Both the position numbers and the translations under genes were made by a program. A model generated the notes under the pieces. It was given only the letters and a program-made list of their open reading frames with translations, was not told where the DNA came from and made no database searches. Source: Rachycentron canadum (Eukaryota; Chordata; Actinopteri; Carangiformes; Rachycentridae). From it: DNA of 64,000 nt. Below, piece after piece: positions 55,101 through 64,000 of this stretch (positions are counted from its first letter, which is position 1; each line of letters starts with the position of its first letter). The stretch lies in assembly GCA_038496675.1 (NCBI GenBank), contig CM076663.1:13724954-13788953 (forward strand), read 5' to 3'.

Positions 55101-58100
55101 TAATGTAGAGAGTCTGACCCTGCAAATGCAAATATTAAAAAAATCGCAGATTTGACCTGCAGCATAATGGCACAGTGGTATATCATGATACCATTTATAG
55201 TCTTTTTAGTATATAATCAATATCCTCAAATGTCAGTTACATAACATATAGAATCTTTTGAGTCTTAGAAGTCTGAGATGAATATTCAGTATGACTATAC
55301 AGCTGAAACTACCATTTTCATTATCAATTAATGCTCTTGATCTAATATATACAGAAAACAACACCCTCTATCCTTAAACCACAGTTCTAATAAAGAAAAG
55401 CATCTGAATGTCTTTCCGTCTTCATAAGACATTTCTTCACATCCTGTTCTTTTAAAAAACATTTTTAAATGATGCATTGTTTATATTCATGTTTGTTTGC
55501 TAGCAGGCTTCCTCATCCTTGCCTTTGATGGTGTATTCCTGTGTTCGTTGCTGTGGATCAGTTCAATGTGAATCACGCCACCGAGTACTCGTGTTTATGT
55601 CCATGCCTGTGGGTCAAGCATGTGCATCTTAGCTTGTTCCTTAGCACTGTTATTAGAAGTAAAAAAAAAAGGGTAACTTTAACATTGGTAGAAAATAGAG
55701 AAACGCATAGAATATTCATATTTACAAAGCGCAAAGCTGCAAATGTTTGAATAAAAAAACATTAAAAGATTATTATAATAGTTCCAGTTCATTTTCAGTG
55801 AGTTGATTAATCCATAGATCAACTGTTTCACCTCTACCTAACTAAAGGCAAAACATCATGGACAAAAGTGTTAAAAGTATTCGATGTGTGCTCATGCTCA
55901 TTAGTCTTGGCCCTCTAGACAAGAGTTGTCCCCACAAACTCTTTCTCACATACAGAGCTTATGTCAGCTAGAGATGGCCAAACACAATGTTCTTCACAGA
56001 GCAGACTAATGCCTGGCTAAAATAATGCTGCACAAACTGAGCGTGTAATTCAATTTCCTGTGCTGACTGTAAAACACTAATTGCCAGAATGCTGCAACCG
56101 CTGATAAATATATGTGAAAGAGGCATGATAAATGTGTTGACGTAACGAAAAAAATAAAGAAATCATGGGGCTCGTTTCGGCTCAGAGTCTGTGGGCCGTG
56201 GCTGCCAGTCTTGTGGTGAGAAACCAAAGTAAAAATGGAGGAGGGAGGCTGGATTTATGATTTTTCCGTGTTGTGCCGTGCATCTGCGTCAAAAAGAGAG
56301 TGCTGCTGACACATCTCTGAGGATTCAAAACAAATATTAAGTCTTTTATGCAAATGCTCTAAAGCTTTTTAACTTGGCAGGAGAGCACTGGGCTGTTATT
56401 AGTGTTTTCTTTAGAATAAATCCAATATTAAAAGTCTGCTTTAGATAGATCATATTTTCGGGGAGATGATAAAGTTGTTAAGTCATCAGTGGATGTTTTG
56501 GTTCTTCTGGTCTCTTAGCTCACTTGTGGCCAAACTAATGCATATACAGGACTGTACGCATTCCTGCAGCGTGAACATCTATAAAATATGCACGAGCATG
56601 TTTGTGCAATAGTCTGTGCTTTCTTGCATGCATGTGTATGTGCTTGAACAATATATTAGGATTGGAAAGCCTCCTTGCCGGCCTGGTTGGCAGGCATGTG
56701 AGGCGCTTCCCTGCAGCAGAGCTCCAAAACCCCAGTCCCCAATCACTGAGCAGAGCTCTAATTAGCAGCTACCGCCATGGAGCCTGCGGTCAGAGGCTGC
56801 CTGGCTTCCAAACTCTGGGCTCTGCTACTGTTACTGCAGGCCCAGGACGATCTGACGAGAAAACAGAGTGAGACCTGCTCGCACACTTTGTTCAAACCTG
56901 GAGTGCACCAAAGATTTTGTTTCATAAACTCTGCACATTGTGTCAGGGACTGATGCCGACATCTCCGGTTCAGTGCAGACGTATTTTCATGAGAAAGTTA
57001 CAGGCACACGCTACAAAGTTTTGTTACAAACGTGCAACATGGGATTATGTAGTTTGCCAACAATTTTATACAACAAAATTTTGTACAACAAAAACAATTT
57101 TGTACAACAAAATTGTAATAATTTATTTATTCATATTTATAAGAAAGATTCTCCTAATCAAACCTCATTATAAAATTTTATTTCTCTTTTGATAAAGATG
57201 CATCAATCTTTTTCTCTCCTTGGTCTGATACTAATTAACAGTCAATCCTCTCTTTTCCCTTGTGTTTCCCACGCTGCCAATCTAAGGACAGGGATTGATG
57301 TGTTGCTAAAAACTGAATATGTATCTGAATACAATAAACAAATTTCATTTCATTTGGATCTGGACAAACCTGACTGACGCAGTCAGTTACGACCCTACGA
57401 TGTTCAAATAGGTGCAGCTCTACTTCCTCAGCAGAAGACTGAATGAAATGTCATTGTTTCCATTTGATAAATCAATGAATACTACTTCATGCTGTGCAAA
57501 TAGTAGACATAGATGCTTTTGATTGTTTTTCAAGGATAGCGTTGGTAACGTTCACAGCCCTTTGTCTGTTCCAGTTTAAAGGGTGGTTTGTTAAGAACAA
57601 CTTTACCTGCCAGAGCTCCAGCAAACAGCATCTTGGCCGGTCCTATCCTTCCATCCTCCTCAGTGAGGTAAGCCTTAGTGTGAGCATAGCAGGGGAAGTA
57701 GATGGCTGAGAAGGGGATGTCCCGCAGAAAACAAGCCTTGGATCCCTAAAGACAGAAAAGTAAGAGAGGAGGAGAAAGAGGTATTTAGGTTATAATATTG
57801 GGTTAAGCTTTCAGAAAAAGAAAACAAAGACAAGGATAAACAGAAAAGGGAGCAGAGAAAGAGTGATGGGGCTCAGGGGATTCAAACCTTGAGTTCTGGC
57901 TCTGGGCTCTGAAGATGGATTGTGGTTTTTCTTCCTCTAGCCACAATATGAAACATCAACTGTCTGCTCACAAGGCTGATATTCAGGCATCAACTGATGT
58001 CACCACCGGAGAAACTACCTTCAAATAGCTCCTGGGTCTGTTTTGGCAGAGTGATATATTGACTATAACATGCCAGACAAATCATGTCTCTGCATAGGCA

Positions 58101-58411
58101 AACGATCTGTGTCCTCAGCAGCAGGTGAGGGAAGCAGCTCCAAAAGCAAAGCTGACAAAAAAGAGTGGGAAAAGCAGAGAAAGACAGACTGGCTGATGAA
58201 GATGGCTCCTTGTCTGCTACTGTAAACAACACTATATCATCAAGCCTATTGAATTTCCTGCTGTATTTCAAGCCTGTTGGCACGCTGCCATCGTCTTGAT
58301 ACAGCAACTACAGTCATCAGAGGACGTTTAAAGAGCTGGGCAGGGTCTCCCTGTTTTGGACAGGCTTCATTTAACTCCTATGGGATAATCCTTTGGTTCC
58401 TCTACACACAC

Positions 58412-58500
<89 letters not shown>

Positions 58501-61500
58501 GAATTGGCAGATACCTGGGCTATCTCTTTCCCTCTCTTTTCTCTGGCACTTCTTGTCTGCCTATCCCTCCTGCTCACTGACTGGGGCCCGAGCGGCTGCT
58601 GAAAGCTGGGAGATTCTATCGAGGCTGGACAGACACACAGCGTCACAGGGACGGGGACTGGAAGCCTTAATGGTGTTGGGTTGGGTAATGCACTTGCAGA
58701 GCAGCAGCTGAGTGAGAGCACATCTATAGAGTCCTTTTATACCAAGATGAAAAGCATTTCAGAATAGGCAAAATGACTCTGATGTACTTCTGCACATAAG
58801 TAAACTTATATGACTACATATATTTTGAGCATCATCTGGATCCATATTCCTACAATGACAGCTTTTCCCCTGTGATGAATGGTGGCGCTAGTGCGTTAGC
58901 CACCCAACTAACCGGTAGCTCCACCAGCGGAGGGTGAGCGTCAGGATAATTACCCTGACAAAGGCAGCTCTGTGCCTGGGTGCAGCCCCTCCGGAGCCAG
59001 CCCGTCTGGGGCTTGCAGGCTGAAGCTCGTCTCCTCCCCGCCTCCCCTCCACCACCACTAACACCAGCACTGCTACTGTTTTCTCAATGCACTTTGTCTC
59101 CTCTCTTTTGCATGGACCAGGAGGTGAATACCATTAAATGTCTGCGTGAGCATGCATGCATTGACACACACTCCTTTGGGTATTGCAGCCTTCTCGCAGA
59201 CAGTAGTTCTATGGACACACACTCCAACATAGTCATAAATTGCCAGGAGAAGGCAGACAAGCATACAAATACAGCAACAGGTAGGCAGGTAGACAGAGAG
59301 AAGAGGTGGCTCCACGGTTGTTTACAGCCTTGTTAACAGAGCCAATAGGTTTGTCTGTGCTGACCAGGTGTCAGGCCAGGGACAAACCACATAGATAAAC
59401 CTGCGAAACACAGTGGTGAGGGCTCAGTGAAGGAAACAATGAGCAGACAGTCAAAATTTAAGTCCTTTCTAAAGAAGATTTGATCTTTAACGAAGAACTG
59501 TTCAGTACTCAGACTTTGACAACACAAGTGCCACCGTCTTACTTAAATAAAATGAGGGAGATTAATCCAACCACAGGTATGAGATTGACATTTTCACAGT
59601 TGATTGTGTTTACAGTTGAAGCTGACTCTCTCCTGCCAAGCTCCATTAGGATTTATTTATGTAATTTAATTAGACATGCTCTGTTTCACCCTGAGGGCTA
59701 ATGTCACTGTCTTACTAGTTAAGCTGCTAATGTTACCACTAGCCACAGCTAGTTTACTGATTCCTACAGCTCCTGGTGGTACCATCAAAAAAAAAAAAAG
59801 AAAAACGCAAACAGACTGATTTTAGGAGTCATAATATTTATAAGGGAGGTTATAATGAAAATACAATACTTTAAAACACACCAACAATACAATGTTGCTA
59901 TATTAGCTCCTATTATGACACCGTAATCTTTCACGCTTTACAATGCGTTGGTGCATAATATCACACAACCCTAATATGTTCAAACAGTGCACTATAATTT
60001 TTAGCCCCTGTGCCATTGAAAAACACCAATTATGGCAATTAAGGTTAAATACAGCTTTTAACATAAATTGTGCCTTTTCTTGTTCTTGAACAGTGGACCA
60101 CATGGAATTATTGATTTAAATCATCAGCTGATGTGAGGTAAGGCAATATAATTTTACAATAGTTAATAGAGAATTCACTTTAGTCATAAGATGATTTAGT
60201 CACAACTGTAATGAGAAATAATGAATTGTTGTGAAGTTGCAAGGCTGATGAAAATAAAGAAGAACGGATACTGGACATCTTGTAATAATTTGCCAAATAA
60301 TTTAACTTGAATATAGCTATCCATAAAATATGGTTATGGACATTCTTCCAAAAGTGAAGCTTCCATTTATAGACAGATGAGATTTTCAATTTGCAAATTG
60401 GTAATCTAGTGCATACAGTTATGTCTCACTGTTTATCATCATCAACTAGTCAATGTCAAGTGTCCTTTCACTGATATGTTGCCATGGTCTGATTTTAACT
60501 GCTGCAGAGACATTACTTCATTGTTTCACAATGTTTCAAATTGTTTTAAACGCTGCAGCTCCCACCATCTTTTCTGCGAGAGGAATTAATCAGATTCATG
60601 GTCATAGATCAGATGAGACAAATGAAAAAATGGATTTGTGTATGTGTTGATTGGCACAAAACCAACAGGCTGCTGCTTTGTCACAACACTCAATTTAAAC
60701 CCATCGGAGTATTTTATTTTGCAGAAGCACAAAAAGGTCATCTGACCTTATTTACATGGTTTTAATTAGTTTGCAATTGTAATATTTAACACTGGAAAAA
60801 AATATACACATAGGGCTTTGACACCAATAGCACAATTTCAAGCTTGCGCATAGCAAGGCCATTATTTCCAATGGGGAGAGTAATAGGGAGAGTGCTCTCC
60901 CAGGCAGCTTTGTGAGCCATAGCAGCACACACTACAGCCATTTCCTTCTAGCTCAGTGGCAAAGGTTCAACTCAACTGATGTCTGTCTAGTGGGATACTG
61001 GAAATGGTGGGAGGCAACCGTTATGACAGTGACAATTTTATTAACATTTGGGCACTTCCTGCCTTTCTAAGACTGTAAAGACATGACAGGAAATGAGGGT
61101 AAAGACATGCGACATGGTCTCCAGTTAGGGACATGAAGTTCCTGGTTCAGCGCCTTAATCCATTGGCCACCACAGCAACCCAACAGTTATAATTTAACTG
61201 GGGAGAAAAATGTAGGAAAAGCACATTTGTGCATCTCTGAATTCCCACAATTATGTAACTCCTACTCTCTGATCCTAAAAGGACCTGAGCAAAAAAATCT
61301 TAAGCATGGCAAAAAAGAGCATACAAAGATATGTTAGAAAATTTACATTTCAGTGTAGTGCACAGCATCCTGGTTAGCTGCTCTATAAGATACCAGAACA
61401 AGTAGAATTAGTATTATAGAAACATTTTGTATAATTAACTACTAAATCTAAATCCTCATTTCTTGTGGGGAAAATTAATTTATATTTCAAAAGAGAAGTT

Positions 61501-61880
61501 AACACCACACATTTTCCAATACTGTAAGAGATTCATGAAAAAAGGCATTTGGTACAATGTTAAGCTGCAATATGTGGATCAGACATGGGATCACACAGGC
61601 AGTAAATGTTAAAACACTAAAATAGTCAAATAGCTTCATACAAAATGCAACTGAACTACATCAGCTACACATGTGCCTTTAGTGTCCAGTTTGAAATGTA
61701 GGTGACGATCTTTACTCTGAGCTCAACACTGTTTCCCACCTTGTAAAGTCCAAAAAAGCCAAGGTCCCTGATGACGGACAGGGCACTGACCCTTGGCCCT
61801 GTGGTGATCTCTCCTGCCACCTGCAGACGAATCTTTACTATCTCCAGAGGGTTGGTGAAGATCACCTGGGAGCCGCCAGC
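51930..61880 (-). CDS. slc25a13: slc25a13, mitochondrial aspartate/glutamate carrier (citrin), last five exons
   Basis: Calcium-regulated antiporter of the inner mitochondrial membrane. It exports aspartate in exchange for glutamate plus a proton, feeding the malate-aspartate shuttle and the urea cycle. Join on the minus strand: 61880-61740, 57745-57607, 54393-54235, 53253-53163, 52116-51930, giving 717 nt or 238 codons plus TGA. All junctions are GT-AG and in phase. Carrier signatures PLEIVKIRLQ (repeat 2) and PADVIKTRLQ (repeat 3) are present. The human protein has 675 residues, so about 437 N-terminal residues (EF-hand half, linker, first carrier repeat) lie right of the window. Citrin-like LPAPNPDHIGG, rather than aralar1 DLPPANPDH, and the dync1i1 linkage favour slc25a13 over slc25a12. 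No disruption seen. Confidence 0.95.
52117..53162 (-). other. slc25a13 intron (1.05 kb)
   Basis: Intronic. A purine-rich stretch on the plus strand (52130-52220) is the pyrimidine-rich acceptor side of the minus-strand intron. Nothing else recognised. Confidence 0.85.
53163..53253 (-). CDS. slc25a13: slc25a13 exon: end of carrier repeat 3
   Basis: Encodes (A)RVFRSSPQFGVTLVTYELL followed by QRWFYVDFGG. RVFRSSPQFGVTL and TYELLQRWFY are near-identical to human citrin (transmembrane helix 6). Donor gtaagt; split codons at both ends agree with the neighbours. Confidence 0.97.
53254..54234 (-). other. slc25a13 intron (981 nt)
   Basis: AT-rich intron. Nothing further recognised. Confidence 0.85.
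54235..54393 (-). CDS. slc25a13: slc25a13 exon: carrier repeat 3 signature
   Basis: Encodes (G)MPAASLVTPADVIKTRLQV, then AARAGQTTYSGLVDCFWKIL, then REEGPRAFWKGAG. PADVIKTR is the Px[DE]xx[KR]x[KR] signature of the third carrier repeat. Donor gtacgt. Confidence 0.97.
55042..55086. repeat. (AGGAG)n pentanucleotide microsatellite
   Basis: About nine units; the same motif class as the repeat in the LINE 3' UTR at 7569. Confidence 0.95.
57061..57111. repeat. Three 17-nt tandem units with TTGTACAA palindromes
   Basis: CAATTTTATACAACAAA, ATTTTGTACAACAAAAA and CAATTTTGTACAACAAA lie head to tail with a 17-nt period. Confidence 0.85.
57607..57745 (-). CDS. slc25a13: slc25a13 exon: carrier repeat 2/3 junction
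   Basis: Encodes GSKACFLRDIPFSAIYFPCY, then AHTKAYLTEEDGRIGPAKML, then FAGALA and a split Gly. ACFLRDIPFSAIYFPCYAH is invariant in aspartate/glutamate carriers (transmembrane helix 4). Acceptor gtctttag, donor gtaaag. Confidence 0.97.
58416..58497. repeat. (GA)n microsatellite
   Basis: About 40 GA units with one AAAG interruption near 58462. Confidence 0.95.
61070..61165 (+). mobile_element. Degraded tRNA-derived SINE-like fragment
   Basis: Segments ATGACAGGAAATGAGGGTAA, ACATGCGACATGGTC, TTCCTGGTTCA and GCGCCTTAATCCATTGGCCACC resemble a common percomorph fish SINE with a tRNA-like head. Recognition is by recall; no second copy is in the window. Confidence 0.45.
61740..61880 (-). CDS. slc25a13: slc25a13 exon: carrier repeat 2 signature
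   Basis: 47 codons: AGGSQVIFTNPLEIVKIRLQ, then VAGEITTGPRVSALSVIRDL, then GFFGLYK. PLEIVKIR is the second-repeat carrier signature, and GEITTGPRVSALSVxRDLGFFG is shared by citrin and aralar. Phase 0 at both ends; donor gtggga. Confidence 0.98.
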
Positions 61881-62552
61881 CTAAGGGAGCACAAAGACAA
61901 AAAGAAATCAATAGAGTAAACTTGAGAGAAAAGGATTAAATTTGTCTAAGATAAATGTGAAAAAAAAAAAAAAAAGCATTATGACACAACAAAGAGAAAA
62001 AAATGTTTCTGTTATCTTGCTTGTGCACAGTTGCAGCAAGTGATGTAACTTAACAATAGTGCTGCCTCAGCAACCAGCTGCAAAACAAACACATGAAGAG
62101 GAGGAAAGTACAGGAGAGTGCTGGGAAATCCATCTGATGCAGTCAAGTCTGTCAGCTGTTCGTCTTCATCACACAGACCCTGCGGGGATGCTCTGACTTT
62201 TTTTTTTCTCTCTAACCTCTTGCTTTGCGCTCTTCTGCAAACCTGTACTTGTGTTGTACTGCAGCGAGTTCAGACTGGTTCCTCTGCCTTTCAGTTCGGC
62301 AGTGCTTTTAAGTATAAGAGGTAGCTGCTGTGGTGGAGTTGTGGCAAGACAAATGGTTAGCTGTATGTAGTCAGAGAAGATGAGAGGATTTCTCAGGAGT
62401 GCTTCCAGATACTGAGAAATGTTTACACTGCTAGTAAATTTTTATTTGTAAAGTGGAGTGGAGCATTGTCCCTCTCTTTGTCTCTTTCACTTTTTGACTT
62501 CATCTCAAACTACCTTCTATGTCTTCTCTAATATTGTCTCTCTGTCGCTGCA

Positions 62553-62628
62553 GTTGCCCATGGTTACCGTAGCTACACGCAAAAGGGTGGCACATCGCAA
62601 TTAGATAGCAATCGGTTGCCATGGTGAC
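62553..62628. promoter_or_regulatory. Pair of X-box (RFX-like) motifs
   Basis: GTTGCCCATGGTTACC (62553-62568) and GTTGCCATGGTGAC (62615-62628) both fit the RFX consensus of two GTTRCC half-sites facing each other, about 46 nt apart. Function is inferred. Confidence 0.4.
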
Positions 62629-63098
62629 ATTTCTGCCTTAAATAGGCCTGTTTGTTGTTGTTTTTCTCCTTTTCTCCCCCTCCCTCATTCGCTTCGTTAT
62701 GAATGATGGATTATTCTTGTTGCCTTTTTGCCTTACGGGAGGGCATCAAACTCTAATCTGCAACATGGGCAGTTCTTTTTGCTAAAAGTGTTAAGTGTTG
62801 CCATGTATTGCCCAAGAGAAGAGAGGGAGGAGAGAGAGACAGAGATCATAATTGTCTCATTGAAGGTGTGTTCAGCTGCTTATTTTCTTTCCAGACCCAA
62901 AGAGAGGCTGTGAATAGCAGGAGGGCTGCTGCTCCAAAGCCGCTACATCTCACAGCTAACTCTTTATGACTTGTTTTATGGAAATAACCTAGTTGATTAC
63001 ATGCTGACTAATCGCAAGAGCATTAAGAGGCTATTGGCTCCAGCCCCATAGTAGTGTTGGCTGCTTCAATTGGATTCTAATGAGACTGGAGATGGAGA

Positions 63099-63135
63099 TG
63101 TTGTTTACTCAAGGAGGGTAAACAACAACATTGTT
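63099..63135. promoter_or_regulatory. FOX-site palindrome plus SOX-like site
   Basis: TGTTGTTTAC (63099-63108) and its exact reverse complement GTAAACAACA (63118-63127) are separated by 9 nt. Each holds the forkhead core TGTTTAC. CATTGTT (63129-63135) is a SOX core. Function is inferred. Confidence 0.4.
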
Positions 63136-63525
63136 CAGTGAGATGAGCTGACAATTATACCTGACAACTTGAGATGAAAGGAGTGACAGTGCAGAGCTTT
63201 TCACCATCCCACAGTCCTATCAAATAATTGTGGAAAACCTTTGAACATCCAGGACAGAGAGGGAGGCGATTAGAAACGAGGGAATCGGACATATAAACAG
63301 AAAGAGCTAATGAGAGACAGAAACACAGTGAGGGAGACAGAGAGAGAGGAGTAGTCAAAACAAGAGAAGTGAGGGAAGGTCGAGGTTGAGGCAGTGAGGT
63401 TGAGGGTTGTGATTATGGAGTGACAGCGTCGGCGGCTCTCTGATGATTCCCAGGTAATTACAAGGCAAGGTGATCCTTAGAAACCTGGGACGTCAGCACC
63501 TTATGCACGCACAACAGCTCCTGGT

Positions 63526-63568
63526 TATGTGTGTGTGTGTATGTGTGTGTGTGCACGTGCGCACGCGC
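63526..63568. repeat. 43-nt unbroken alternating pyrimidine-purine tract
   Basis: TATGTGTG... leading into GTGCACGTGCGCACGCGC without a break in alternation. Confidence 0.93.
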
Positions 63569-64000
63569 TGCAAAATTAAAAAATAAGATCAGTAAAGTTT
63601 GAGGACCCCCACCTCCACAGAAGAGATTAGCACCAGCTAAACACATTATCCACCATCCATAAATAACAATCACTCTCTCATTTGGACTTAACGGCCTTCA
63701 TGCTACATGCACAGGTCCATGTATGTGTATGTGTTAGATTCACTGATAACATTTTCATAATTCATGCCAGGCTTAAATAAGAAACCTATTACAAAGACTT
63801 AAACCAACCATGCAAATCTGTAATACATTTACAATGAAAATGAACAAAGTATCTGTGTATTTCGACTCAGACTCTTACCCCCCAATCTTCCTCTCAGCAA
63901 TGACCCAGTAAGCATTTTGTGTAACTGAAGTCCTGAAATGCAGGCCAGTAACTGCCAGATAAGCATCCAGCCAGCTCAGTCAAGGGAGCATGCCATTCTT

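Larger units (their letters stand above)
54394..57606 (-). other. slc25a13 intron (3.2 kb)
   Basis: Contains (GAGAG)n-type repeats at 55042-55086, a 17-nt tandem repeat at 57061-57111 and a more complex, less AT-rich segment at about 56680-56860 with a CTAATTAG core. No gene recognised. Confidence 0.8.
57746..61739 (-). other. slc25a13 intron (4 kb)
   Basis: Contains a long (GA)n (58416-58497) and a SINE-like fragment (about 61070-61165); otherwise AT-rich. No gene recognised. Confidence 0.8.
61881..64000 (-). other. slc25a13 intron (5' end beyond the window)
   Basis: No exon found: the preceding exon should encode a segment ending LAGGC, and it is not here. The intron contains two RFX-like X-boxes (62553-62628), a FOX-site palindrome with a SOX-like site (63099-63135) and an alternating purine-pyrimidine tract (63526-63568). 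Confidence 0.75.

Noticed and set aside
63870..64000. Possible slc25a13 exon next to a cttaccccc (donor-like on minus strand)
   Set aside because: Minus-strand translation (VIAERKIGG and upstream) does not match the expected carrier segment ending LAGGC; a stop lies upstream in that frame.
1..64000. CRISPR arrays, operons, bacterial promoters, phage or toxin systems
   Set aside because: None present. All direct repeats are microsatellites or transposon parts, and the genes are spliced vertebrate genes.

Overview
The window is vertebrate nuclear DNA, and everything points to a bony (teleost) fish. Two intron-rich genes encode proteins very close to their human counterparts. The introns carry many CA/TG, GA/CT and pentanucleotide microsatellites, a jockey-superfamily LINE with a (GGCAA)n tail, a Tc1 fossil and fold-back repeats of a kind common in teleosts. 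There is no sign of bacterial, plasmid or viral organisation.

Positions 782 to about 51000, + strand: the 3' three quarters of dync1i1 (cytoplasmic dynein 1 intermediate chain 1). Fourteen coding exons join in phase to about 556 codons and a stop at 50344. The start codon, the N-terminal coiled coil and roughly the first 95 residues lie left of the window. The light-chain docking region is encoded by exons at 3675-4159, 23192-23287 and 25034-25205, and the WD40 propeller by the exons from 26129 onward. A 20-codon segment at 3675-3734 and other paralogue-specific residues identify dync1i1 rather than dync1i2.

Positions 51930-61880, - strand: the last five coding exons (238 codons plus stop) of slc25a13 (citrin, mitochondrial aspartate/glutamate carrier), converging tail to tail on dync1i1. 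Its 5' exons, with the EF-hand half and the start of the carrier domain, lie right of the window. The same convergent pair exists in mammals next to DLX5/DLX6. There, DYNC1I1 exons and SLC25A13 introns hold long-range limb and craniofacial enhancers, so some intronic sequence here may be regulatory.

Mobile DNA: a 5'-truncated LINE with an intact 821-codon ORF (7010-10245, antisense inside the 19-kb dync1i1 intron), a decayed Tc1/mariner copy (about 19420-20275), two fold-back elements (about 31957-32528 and 44955-45352), an L2-type tail (about 45425-45535) and a SINE-like fragment (about 61070-61165). The rest is intronic sequence in which I recognise no genes. I found no novel gene system. 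The observations most worth following are a perfect 20-bp hairpin, (TG)n tracts acting as splice acceptor tracts, a tandem splice donor, and clustered transcription-factor palindromes in a slc25a13 intron.
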